A stretch of 64,000 nt of DNA from Paratinospora sagittata (taxonomy: Eukaryota > Streptophyta > Magnoliopsida > Ranunculales > Menispermaceae), in assembly GCA_035771175.1 (NCBI GenBank), contig CM069598.1, forward strand, positions 19,630,438-19,694,437, given 5' to 3'. A program made the translations under genes and the position numbers. Below are positions 1 to 9,640 of the stretch, piece by piece. The notes beneath the pieces were generated by a model, which saw nothing but the letters and a program-made list of their open reading frames with translations, was not told where the DNA came from and made no database searches. How positions within the stretch are numbered: position 1 is the stretch's first letter; each line of letters begins with the position of its first letter.

Positions 1-1032
1 TCTACCAGTAGCAATGATGAGTCGATTAAGTTTAGGATGAACTTCTTCCGGTACAGAGGCAATAAAAGTATGTTTCAGATCTGGTTTATTAATACCGCCA
101 AGAAGATGATATCGAATAAACATTCTGGAGAAATGCTTATGGAGGTCTGTCTTGTTGAGTGAACAACATCTCATTGTAAAATACTCTTGTTTGTATCGTT
201 TCTCAATGAGAGTATAATCACCAACAAATTCTTTTAGCATGAGTTGATAGACTTCAAAAATAGTTATTTGTACCATTTGAAGAATACGATATTCACCCAT
301 GCTCATAAGCCAATCATGTAGAAAACCAGTACAACGAGAAAAGTAGTCGCGAAGTACGGCTTCAGAGGTTTTGCCTGATAACATTTGATTGTCCATCCAT
401 GCACACCATGCAAATAATTTGATACGCCATTTATCAATGGGAACATCATCAAGGGAAAACCAAAGACCATTTGCAGGTTTGGTGGCATTTTGATGGTTAT
501 CTCGAGGACCAGGGTTAGCTAGTGGTGGTTCAACATCAACTATTTCTTCATCATCAGAATGAAGTTCAGTGATATTAGGACCCTGAGAAGAGGAGGCACC
601 TTGAGCCATGTGGATATCAGCTACATGAGAAATATCCATAAGTTGAGAATCATCATCGGATTGAACTGATGAGTGATAAGATGTATCAGGAGATTCATCA
701 GAAGAGGAAAAATCCAATGATTCAAAGGATGAACCAATGAAATCTATTGGAGAAGCTGCATCAATATCATTTATGTCTGTTTTTTGATCTTGGTGGACTT
801 GGTGTTGTAAAAAATGGACAAAAGGTTCAATAGGATGGCTAGGAGGTGGTTCAGTATTTGGTGGTTGGCTAAAAGGGGTTGGAACCTCAGGAGGATCATA
901 ATATTCATGTTCATGTTCCATAGGAGGCATAGGAGTTTTTCCTTTATCGCCAAACATAGGACGAGGACCACGAGGAGGTGGTGGTCTAGGAGAGGGTTGG
1001 TAAGATCTAGGAGGAGGTGTAAACTTTTGTTT
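1..1032 (-). pseudogene. polyprotein: Pro-rich and acidic linker, then coat-protein-like region, partial
   Basis: After the stop at 1033-1035 the same frame stays open. It reads a Pro-rich basic linker (about 1030-890), then a Ser/Asp/Glu-rich acidic stretch (about 790-530), then from about 490 to 1 a conserved Trp-rich helical region beginning near NGLWFSLDD that resembles the coat-protein region of endogenous caulimovirid-like polyproteins (capsid/nucleocapsid role). Acidic and disordered segments before the capsid are usual in caulimovirids. The frame leaves the window, so a zinc knuckle and the protease cannot be checked. I saw no stop between 1032 and 1. Assignment is from pattern recognition, moderate certainty. 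Confidence 0.55.
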
Positions 1033-2004
1033 CTATTTTGGTTTTGGATTATGTAAGATACTGGAGAATAAAAATTGTGTAGATTCAACATGAACAAAAA
1101 GCATGGGTGTAGGCTGTGGTGAGAAAAACATGAAGGAATCATGGTTAAGTGAATAAGGGCCAGGAAGAACGGGTTGTTGGTATTTCTTCATATCAGCAGT
1201 AACATGAGATAATTGTTGCTTGAGATGACTTAGTTCAGCCTTACTTTGATTGAATTCCGGACCAGTATATCTTTGTTGCAAATAATAACGGAGAGTAGCA
1301 TCCAACTCTTGGATCTTGGTAGTAAGTTTAGCATGATATTTCTGAGCAATGGCTGCTTGAGCAACTATTTTATGAGAAAAGCTGGTCGTGGGCAAAGAAA
1401 GATTGGTAAGTTGAGTATCGATCTTCTTTAAATATTGATTTTGAACAAGAACATTATTTGTCTGCCAATTCAGCAGTTCTTCAGGTTGAGACAAAGGTTT
1501 TGGTGATCCATCAGGACGAACTTCAATTGGTACTGAGAAAGGTTTGGCTGTCGTTTGATGAGAAGGATCTGCAACTCTTGTAAGTGGAGGAAAATCCTGA
1601 TCATAAGGACCAACTAGAAAACATGGTTGAACAACTGTTGTTGTTGGAGGAGCAGGAAGTTCATAATACGGTCTGCGTCCATCAGATCTGCCGGAAAACT
1701 TCTTAGATTTCCGCTTCTTATATGAATCAACATCATATTGGCATGAGCTATCTAACCAATCTTCAAATTCAATATCATTCTGGCAAGAACAACCAGGAGC
1801 ACATAGCTCTGGAGCACAATCCCATATAAAATGACCATTAACATGAGAATGATAACATGGAGTGCCAGTAGATTGGAAAGAATGGATAGGAGGACTATCC
1901 TTGTGATCTTTGAAGACAGGTTGAATCATCAGAGAATGATGAACAGGACGATGTTCATGTGGTTGATTTGGTAGCTCAAAACTGATTTTGACAGAACCAT
2001 CTGA
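1033..2004 (-). pseudogene. polyprotein middle part: Cys/His-rich segment and coiled coil
   Basis: Same frame as the movement-protein part, between the stop at 2005-2007 and a third stop at 1033-1035. A Cys/His-rich segment near 1870-1770 (C, H, H, C, C, C, C within about 35 residues) may bind metal; it is not a standard CX2CX4HX4C knuckle. It is followed by a basic patch (KKRKSKK, near 1705), a Pro-rich stretch and a region near 1390-1190 with heptad-like Leu/Ile/Ala spacing that should form a coiled coil. Comparable uncharacterised segments link movement and coat regions in caulimovirid-like plant polyproteins. No enzymatic function can be read. Confidence 0.55.
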
Positions 2005-2928
2005 CTATTTTTTCATAAGCGGACAAGAATTTGTCGTGACTGGTTCAGATCTCTTCAAGAATTGTTCAAAATTGGTGAACCAGGTAGTAGGCATCATCTG
2101 AGTAAGATCTTTGCGAGGTATTTGCTTGGGAATCTGGATAATAGTAAGGACCTCATTGTCATTGACAAAGGCCATGACTGTGCCGTGAGGTTTCTGTGTA
2201 CGCAGATGTATAGCATGATCTTGTAGGCGAAAAGCCATTTGATGATGCAGTGTTGCAATAACACTATCAAGATGGTGTTTAACACCTGAGAACTGGATTT
2301 GGACTTTGAATTGATTAGGCAACGTATGATCACTTAGACAAACATTAAAATCAGGGGCTATGGTGAAAACCATGGAACCATGACTAAGTGTAGTGATTAC
2401 AGTGCCTATACAAGCATGTTCATAGTCTAACATATTGGTATCCAGTAAAACAACTTTGGCATAAAAAGGTACATCACCTCGACCATGATAAGATAAGACA
2501 AGCCTGATTGCACCAAGATGGACATGTGTATATCCGTTTGCTAACCAATGGCATATGAAATCAGGTTCAAACTCAAGTATAACATACTGCTCTTGATGAG
2601 TGGATTCAAGTTGGCAGTTTGTGAGGGCAGTACTTTGGACATATTCTTTGATTGGAGGGACCTTTCAAGAAATTAAAGTACGTATAGACGAACTGACAGA
2701 CTGACGTTTATTTTTAAACAAAGAGTAGGGATTTAACAAAGGAGGAACGGTTTCATTTACTTTACTATCTTCTGGTATATGGGTAATTTCTACAAGCTGA
2801 TCTATTTTAGATGTTTTGTTTTTGAGACATGATTCGGGAAGGCTAGAGAAATTAAAAGAAGAAGACTTAAGGATAAGAGTTGAGGCAATGACAGATGTAG
2901 AAGGAGAATTGTCACCGAAGGCTTCCAT
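2005..2928 (-). pseudogene. polyprotein N-terminus with 30K-type (caulimovirid-like) movement protein region
   Basis: The frame opens with ATG at 2926-2928 and has a Ser/Thr-rich N-terminal stretch of about 85 codons that ends at an in-frame stop (2665-2667). The same frame then continues with the movement-protein region, about 2660-2100, which has the beta-rich core typical of the family (G-A-I-R-L near 2500, then a conserved stretch around HACIGT near 2410). Such proteins bind nucleic acid and move plant virus genomes through plasmodesmata. A second in-frame stop is at 2005-2007. Family assignment is from recognition of the conserved core, not a search. Since frame is kept across both stops, decay looks limited, but this copy cannot make a full polyprotein. 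Confidence 0.7.
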
Positions 2929-3370
2929 TGGATGGTTAGACTAAATGTCACTTACACGTTGCGACTCTCCTGGCCTAACTGGACAGTGCCTTTGATATCT
3001 AAGGAATAAATGGTGAAAAATAACTAACCTTGTTAATCTGACGTGCAACTTGTCCTATACCCAAATAAGCTTCCAGAAATTTACTCAGCTTCTGATTCAC
3101 TAATAATACAAAGACGACAAATACAGGCAAGAAGTAGAAATACTATAATTAAAACCACTAATAACCAAACTGGGAGAGAATTGACGATTGATGACGTCAT
3201 GAAGAAAACACTGTGTGATGCAAACGTTCAAGAAGACAAGTGAACAGTTTTAAAAACACACATGCACTCAATACTATTAAGATAATAGCACATAACCCAA
3301 GTAAGGAAATATGGCTAGACATTACATAGTACAAACTTAACATACATATACCTCCTCTACAAAGGAGAGA
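2929..3370 (-). other. non-coding leader of the movement-protein element
   Basis: About 440 nt between the primer binding site and the polyprotein ATG. Short frames here (for example 3043-3243 plus, 3197-3418 minus) show no recognisable motif and are taken as chance. A leader of this size is normal for both gypsy elements and pararetroviruses. Confidence 0.5.
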
Positions 3371-3388
3371 GGCATGGCTCTGATACCA
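3371..3388 (-). promoter_or_regulatory. primer binding site for initiator tRNA-Met
   Basis: The minus strand reads TGGTATCAGAGCCATGCC, whose first 14 bases match the complement of the plant initiator tRNA-Met 3' end. It lies 5 nt inside the LTR edge at 3394, the position expected for an LTR retrotransposon. Confidence 0.85.
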
Positions 3389-3393
3389 TAAGT

Positions 3394-4508
3394 TGTCACA
3401 CCTCAAAAATTTTCTCATTTTAAAATCTCTTTAATTAGGGATTTGACGGTAAATAGCAACAAGAGAAATTTTCAGGTTACAACTGTTGTACTTCCAAAAC
3501 AAGCCTTATTTTATTATGTGACTTATTTTCTATAGTACACATGTCATCTTCTTGCATATGCTATAAATTTTACATGTTTTAACTAAAACTAACACACACT
3601 TAGTGTCGAATACATTTCAACCTTTATACATATAAGGTCGACTTATGTGAGTATATCCACAAATATACATTCTTTGTTGCTTACGTCTCACCTTTCTTTC
3701 ATCCATTCCTCATCCTCTTTTTCTTCTCTCTTGATACTAATTTTCTGGAGATAAAATTTAAGGGTGAGTTTTATGCCCAGTGGGTCCCTTAGCGGGTTTC
3801 CACACTTTAGGAAAATAATCAAAATAAATATTCAAAACAAGAATATACACAATATAACAGTAACAATTGCATACATAGGCATATGTTTATGAAATCCGGA
3901 ATAATAAGCTTCATTTAACAATCTTGCAAGGGTCAACCTCCAACCCAAATAAGTTGCGTCTAGCATTACGCTAGAGCCAACTTCCAACCCAAACCAAATA
4001 AGCTGCATTTAGCAATCCAGCAAGGGTCAGCTTCCAACCCCAAATAAGTTGCGTCTAGCATTTAGCAAGGGACAACTTCCAACCCAAATAACATTTTACT
4101 AGTGAAAGTAAATCCATGTGCATAATCATAGTATGAATATAAAATTTTAATGAAAGGACTACAATGTGCAAACCATAGGTTCCTCCCCACCTTGAAATGC
4201 GTAGTAAAACAACAATTCCTTGAGCTTTTCCTAAAAATATCAAAAATCTTAAAAGAGAAAAGTTTTGAAAAAATTTAAATGAAATTTGAAAATGATCCCC
4301 CTATTTACAGGATGAGATTTTTTAGCACTTCCCAAAGTGCCCTTGGACTTTTTATTTATTTATCGTCTCATCTTTTGCTTGAGAACGTTCTTGAGAAAAT
4401 TCTTTTTAAAGAATACCAACTATGTCCTTTTTCATTTTTTATCCGTAGACTTTTCTCATTATTCAATCGTGTCCCTTTTTTGTCTTTTTCTGGATTGAAA
4501 ATGTTACA
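3394..4508 (-). repeat. LTR of the movement-protein element (1115 bp)
   Basis: On the plus strand the segment starts TGTCACACCTC and ends AAAATGTTACA, giving TG...CA ends in both directions. The 3394 side is next to the primer site. At 4509 the sequence matches SIRE-like gag (compare 12741-12775), so 4508/4509 is an insertion edge. At 3744-3790 it has the CCCACTGGGC...CTCACC...CAG motif also present in the gypsy LTRs of this window. Its partner LTR would be left of the window. Confidence 0.75.
3904..4092. repeat. tandem repeat of about 45-50 bp inside the LTR
   Basis: Four degenerate units built on GCAAGGGTCAACYTCCAACC followed by CAAATAAGYTGCGTCTAGCA. Units differ by small indels. Comparable short tandem repeats sit at a similar place in the gypsy LTRs at 36.2 and 45.3 kb. 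Confidence 0.75.
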
Positions 4509-4540
4509 AAAGAAATCTATTACAGATTTCCCTCAATATT

Positions 4541-5339
4541 GAAACTTATTCTGAAAATGACTCAGATTCAGAAGTTGACATGGTTATGTTGTCAAGAAAA
4601 TTCAACAGGTTGATTAGGAGAAAGGGTAAGAGTGGCTCTTACTCAAAGTTCCATAAAGGAAAGAAACCCGAGTCAAAACTTGCAGAGTTGATTTGTTACG
4701 GCTGTAACAAACCTGGTCATGTAAAGAGTGAGTGTCTCATTAGACATAAGAAGAACATAAGTTCAAGAAGGAAGGAAAAGAAAGACGCGGGATGATTCGA
4801 GCTCAAGCGACGATGAACCAGATTCAGATCACACTGTTGCACTGTGCTTAATGGCAAGCACAGAGATAAAATCTGAACCTGTCGATGAAGTTAATGCTTT
4901 TGATATTCGTATGCATAATATTAAGTTAAAACTCAACAAAGAAGTTAGGAGAAATAAGAAGCTCAAGCACATTCTTGAAGAAGTTCTTGAGGAAATAGAG
5001 TTTCAACAAGAAGAGCTAGATGAACTGTCTCTAGATAATGAACAACTTAAGAAAGTTGTTGAGAAACTAAAAAATGAAAATGAAACACATAGAGAGGAAA
5101 ACGAAGACTTGAAATGCATTGTGATCAAGTTCACCAATGGTCAAAAATTATTTGACATGATGTTGGGATCACAAAGATGTGCATACGATAAAGCTGGCTT
5201 AGGTTACACACACGAGTCAAAGCAAAAAGAGTATAACACTTTATTGACCAAAATACCAAAATGTCATAAGTGTCATAGGGAAGGTCATACCATGCTTAGA
5301 TGTACTGTCTTAAATGGAAAGAAAAAGAAATATGCATGA
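4541..5339 (+). pseudogene. gag C-terminal half, SIRE-like copia copy 1
   Basis: Structural protein remnant. The frame at 4580-4795 contains a basic patch and a CX2CX4HX4C knuckle (CYGCNKPGHVKSEC). After a frameshift, 4851-5339 encodes a long Lys/Glu-rich coiled coil and a second knuckle (CHKCHREGHTMLRC). Two knuckles separated by a coiled coil fit the enlarged gag of SIRE/Maximus-type elements. The N-terminal half is missing because the neighbouring element inserted here. Copy 2 keeps the same layout at 12760-13560. Confidence 0.8.
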
Positions 5340-5891
5340 ATTGAAAAGACTGTCGTTACTGATGCTAACATGCATGGACCCAAAGTAGCATGGGTGCCAA
5401 AGTAGCATGGGTGCCAAAGTCAAAAGTATTTTATGTCGTGTAGATGAGCAAAAATGAAGATCTATGGTATCTAGACGGCGGCTGCTCAAGGCACATGACT
5501 GAAGATAAATCTAAATTTTTGCGCCTTGAAAAGATCAAAGGAGGAAAGGTAACCTTCGGAGATTACAACAAAGGTGATATTGAAGGCATTGGAATCATTA
5601 GTAACGATTTCCTATCCATATCTGATGTACTTTATGTCAAAGGGCTGAAGCATAATCTCTTGAGCATAAGTCAATTATGTGACAAACGTTATGACATTTC
5701 ATTTGAAGCAAATAGGTGCATTATTAAACATATAGATAAAACTGTTGCATTCATGACATCTAGACATAAGAACGTTTATTGTACAAATCTTAATGACATG
5801 GAGAAACAAAATGTAACATGTTTAAGTGCTATTTAGTGTGATGATGCATGACTTTGGCATAGGAGACTTGCTCATGTTAGTATGGATAACA
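5340..5891 (+). pseudogene. protease and start of GAG-pre-integrase region, copia copy 1
   Basis: Aspartic protease remnant. The usual active-site stretch DSGCSRHM reads DGGCSRHM here (near 5474-5497), so the DSG triad is altered, although Asp remains. The open frame 5444-5836 ends at a TAG; the following bases still encode the LWHRRLAH zinc-binding start of the integrase up to 5891, where the solo LTR is inserted. A direct repeat of the AAAGTAGCATGGGTGCC type at about 5382-5415 is a small local duplication. Confidence 0.75.
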
Positions 5892-6119
5892 TGTTGGTGC
5901 ACTCAAGAGGGGGGGTGAATTGGGTGATGGTCAAATTAAAAACTTTTTCAATGACTTAATGATATACTTTGATACATTGAAATTAAATGCATAACGTAAA
6001 ACACACAAGGATTTATAGTGGTTCAGCCAAGCCTACGTCCACTACCTATTCTCCCGATTAGGATTTTCCCAATCCACTAATTGATTCTCTTACGAGTGAG
6101 AACCAAACCGTTACAACTT

Positions 6120-6540
6120 GCCCTTTTTCAGGTTCAAGGTAAACCTATCCTTTTGCGGGCTAAGGATGAACTGCATTTTTTTTTTGTCGGGATGAGAAAA
6201 AACCCATATTCCTTTCACGGGAAAAGGAAGAACTGTTTTCCTTTTACAGGATAAGGAAAAATTGTTTCTCTTTTACAGGTTCAGAGATAACCTATCCTTT
6301 TACAGGTTAAGGACGAACCTATCCTTTTGCGGGCTAAGAATGAATCAGTTCTCTTTTATAGGTTCAGAGATAACCTATCTTTTTACAGGTTAAGGACGCA
6401 TCTTCCCTTTTACTGGCTGAGGAAGAACCATGATCCTTTTGCGGGATTAGGAACAGCCAATTTCCTTTTTTTGGGATGTGGAAGAACACGTGATCCTTTT
6501 ACAGGATGAGGAAGAACCGTTATCCTACATGTAGGTGAGG
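6120..6540. repeat. degenerate tandem repeat, CCTTTTACAGGTTAAGGA-type units
   Basis: At least ten units of roughly 30-45 bp alternate motifs like ATCCTTTTACAGGTTAAGGA and ATCCTTTTGCGGG. The counterpart in the other family-B LTR is at about 18980-19330 in opposite orientation. Related LTRs at 27350-27550 have a similar block built on TCTCAACTTACGGGTGTGAG. Confidence 0.8.
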
Positions 6541-7549
6541 ATGAACCTTAACATGATTTCAACCATGACATCATCAAGTGAACTACATTCACTTGTCCTG
6601 GTTGTTTCATTCCTGAAACACACCAACATACTAATACAAAATTTTATGTTGGTTCTAACAAAGTAAAACACTTTACAATTAAGCTCATATACATAACATT
6701 ATAAAGATATGTAAATTTGAATATATAATGCTAAGAGAAAATACACTTACAATCCTTTACCTTTCAATGTTCGGTATTGCTCAAGTGCAGTTTTGAAAAG
6801 CGTGAATGATATGTAACTCAGTTAAATGCTTCTTCGAAAACTTTTGATACCGTTAAAACATTGAACTTAAAAATACAGGACCTGTGTAAAACATAGACAA
6901 AAATAGTTTTCAAAATAAATAAAAATGCATAAGCATGAAAACTTCTAGTTCAGTATTCAGTAGTTAACACAACTACTGATATAGTTCGATAGAGTACTTA
7001 AGATATGAAATCAAGTACAACTGTATCTCATGAACTATTTCTCAAATTCTTTCTTCAGCAAGATTGATATCAAGTATAGATTAGTGCTGAGAATTTGAGT
7101 AGAAACCAGTTCAAATAGATTTTCAAAGATAGAATAAAATTTAAGCTTAGTATGAAAATCTTTTGAAGAAATAAAGTATCGGTGAATAATACTTTGAAAA
7201 ACTTGAACTGTTGAAAACATTTTGAAAACGACTAACATTCAAAAAGTTTTTGGCACAATAAAAATTATCGGCAAATTGTTTGATTCAAAGTATTAGTATT
7301 TATAGACTTAGTAGATAATAGCCATTAGACATTTGAAGTTCAAATACAATGTAAACGTTTAAACACAATGGCTAGAATGTTATATGAAAATGGCAACTAC
7401 AATTTTCACTAGCATTCTGGTTCTTTTCAGATTGCATGATTAAGGAAAGTTTCAGGAAACTTGATTCATGCATAAGAGAAAATCTCTGATAAATCTAAAA
7501 AGAATTTTGTGTAAAGATGCGTTCTGAAAAAGTAGACTAATATAGTGTA

Positions 7550-8260
7550 CCTGTCAGAACAGTGACGGTTGTTGAATTAGCATCCTGATTCCGTAATCAG
7601 CGTCCTGACGCATAATATCAACTTTGTCGTTTTGTTCCTTGAGGGCGCTCATTATGTATAAGCATCCTGCTGAACATTGAAGTGAGGGCGCTACTAACTC
7701 GTAAGCGCTTTGACTTTCTTTGCGATAGGAATGACTCAACTTTGAGGGTGCTAAAGCAGAGTTAGCATCCTGCTTACTTTTTAAATCAATTAGATGAATG
7801 AGGGCGCTAGTTCTGGATAAGCTTCTTACCTTTTAAAAAATAAAACACGAGGGCGCTACTACTATGTAAGCGTCCTAACATGTTTAAAACATTTGAAAGA
7901 CAATACTAAGTACGCTGAAGGACAATCAGCATCTTGAAAGTTATTTAGTTGGTTCCCAGAGCTGAGGGCGCTCCTATCCAGGTAGCGTCCATATAGTTTA
8001 TCCAACTTACAACAATCAGCGTCCTTAAAGATAACATCTTTGAAGAACTTAGACGCTCAGAAATCTTTCAGCAAGCTGATTCACAATCAGCATCCTAATA
8101 ACCTCAAAGGTTGATTCTAAGTGAGGCTGCTACTTACAAGTGAGCGTCGTGATGAATCAGTTCAATTCAACCTTGAATGTTATCAGCATCCTAATAAGTC
8201 ATCAGTGTCCTGACTTATCAAGTTCAGGAGAGCGCTGCTAAGTCATTAGCGTCCGGAAAG
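7550..8260. repeat. array of short imperfect palindromes (GAGGGCGCT ... AGCGTCCT)
   Basis: About ten units in which GAGGGCGCTACT-like sequence is followed after a short loop by AAGCGTCCTGA-like sequence. The two arms pair with one or two mismatches, giving hairpins of 8-10 bp stem, spaced about 60-80 bp. Related arrays occur at about 10680-11100, 17280-17960, 20080-20700, 28260-28820 and 38810-39350. Confidence 0.8.
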
Positions 8261-8820
8261 ACTCTTTAAAAATAGTTTTGACACGTGATTAAAAATACGA
8301 TAAATGCGAATAAAAACTTGATAAATTTCAAATCGAACATAGAAAATTAATTCATTTGAAATACCGTAAAGTGTGTGATCAAAACATGCAGACCTGAAAA
8401 ACATATGTAAGTGATTTGTGCATGATTTTGGAAAATGTTTGAGCAAAATCGATTAGAGAAAGACATACCTTAAATACTGTGTATTTCTCATGTCTCACAA
8501 TCTTTAAATCCAACTCTTCATTATGAGATCTTCAATATGAACTTCGTGTTTGAGTTGAATGTCTTGAACGTTGATCGAATGATTTAGTCTTGAAGCACTT
8601 GATCAAATCGTTCGTGTGGTGTGATCTTGAAATCATGATATGATCTTGAGTTCCTTGATCAAATCATTTTTTGGCTTTTTGCATTCCTGAGATGTTGAGA
8701 TAGGTTCTTGATTGAAGCTTGTTAGCACCGAAAGAGATTTTGTTTGTAATCATCAAAATATACTTCATCAAGTATACTTAGGGACGTGCTAAGTGATGAA
8801 TTGCTTAGGTCAACATAACA

Positions 8821-9640
8821 TATCAAGAATTGTTAAACATGATCTTGCCAAGGGTATTCCAAAGGAAATTTACTCAAAAGATAAGGTGTGTGAACCATGT
8901 CAACTAGGCAAGCATACCCAATTATCATTTAAGAGCAAGAGACATCAATCTACCTCTAGAGCTCTCAAACTAATTCACATGGAACTATTAGGAAAAACCA
9001 AGACCCAAAGCGTAGGCGGTAAATCTTATGTATTTGTGATTGTTGATGACTTTACTAGATTTACTTGGGTATTTCTATTAGCACATAAATCTAATGCATG
9101 TGAACTGTTTATAAAATTCTGTAGAAGACTTGAAAATGAAAAAGGTCATAAAATCAACAAAATTAGAAGTGATAGAGGAGGCAAATTTGTTAATATGAAT
9201 CTTGAAGATTTTTGCAATAATCAAGGTTATACTCACCATCTATCAGCCCCTACAACACTACAACAAAATGATGTAGTTGAAAAGAAAAATAGAGCTTTGC
9301 AAGAAATGTGTAGAACAATGCTTCATGAGTATAGCACTGCAAACCATTTTTGGAGAGAAGTTATTAACACAACCTGCTATGTAATGAATTGAATCATAAT
9401 TAGGAAAAACTTGAATAAAACTCCATATGAGCTATGGAAAGGTAGAACACTCAACATTAGTTACTTTTGAGTATTTGGATGTAAGTGTTTTATCCTTAAT
9501 GATAAAGAAAATTTAGACAAGTTTGAACCTAAATCTAATATAGGAATATATTTAAGATACTCTTCCCACAGTAGAGCCAATAAAGTTTATAACAAATCTA
9601 CTCAAACTATAGAAGAATCAATTCATGTAAATTTGATGAA
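8821..9640 (+). pseudogene. integrase, copia copy 1
   Basis: Continues the integrase broken at 5891. The open frame through 9392 carries the CX2C of the zinc region (CEPCQLGKH), the core with VDDFTR and RSDRGG, and the third acidic position in VVEKKNR, so the D,D,E residues are present although the Gly after QQN is Asp. A TGA at 9390-9392 ends the frame; the sequence continues through TPYELWKG to about 9640 with further stops and a frameshift. Confidence 0.82.

Larger units (their letters stand above)
1..4508 (-). mobile_element. LTR element encoding movement- and coat-protein-like regions, left-truncated
   Basis: Read on the minus strand the order is LTR (4508-3394), 5-nt spacer, tRNA-Met primer binding site (3388-3371), a leader of about 440 nt, then one reading frame running off the window at position 1. 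The frame holds a 30K-type movement-protein region and a coat-protein-like region, an order known from caulimovirids (plant pararetroviruses), but those viruses lack LTRs. The right edge is firm: copia gag sequence resumes at 4509 directly after the LTR terminus TGTTACA. Protease, reverse transcriptase and RNase H, and the second LTR, would lie left of the window. Three in-frame stops make this copy defective. The alternative is an endogenous caulimovirid lying by chance beside a gypsy LTR; the primer-site spacing argues against it. Confidence 0.7.
5892..8815 (-). mobile_element. solo LTR, SIRE-like family B, copy 1 (2924 bp)
   Basis: The plus strand starts TGTTGGTGCA and ends GGTCAACA, with TGTTG/CAACA inverted ends. 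It is flanked by the perfect 5-bp target duplication TAACA (5887-5891 and 8816-8820). The interrupted integrase reads through when the segment is skipped (compare 14050-14110 of copy 2). No internal region is present, so this is a solo LTR left by LTR-LTR recombination. It contains the tandem and palindrome arrays listed separately. A plus-oriented relative lies at 16784-19574. Confidence 0.92.

Noticed and set aside
814..1431. Plus-strand frames opposite the movement/coat polyprotein
   Set aside because: Arg-rich shadow of a Pro-rich minus-strand region; no recognisable domain.
3371..3388. tRNA-Met-like sequence as a tRNA gene
   Set aside because: Only the primer-binding complement (about 14-18 nt) is present next to an LTR edge; no cloverleaf. 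The same applies to 12066, 30334, 35356, 46173 and 62225.
3394..4508. Unrelated solo LTR next to an endogenous pararetrovirus
   Set aside because: The primer site has the correct orientation and spacing for the LTR and the polyprotein follows in the same orientation; kept only as an alternative until the left end is seen.
6327..6509. 60-codon frame with repeated FYRLR/FYWLR units
   Set aside because: Translation of a degenerate tandem repeat in a solo LTR.
7550..8260. CRISPR-like array
   Set aside because: Units are degenerate imperfect palindromes with no uniform repeat length or unique spacers, in a plant LTR.
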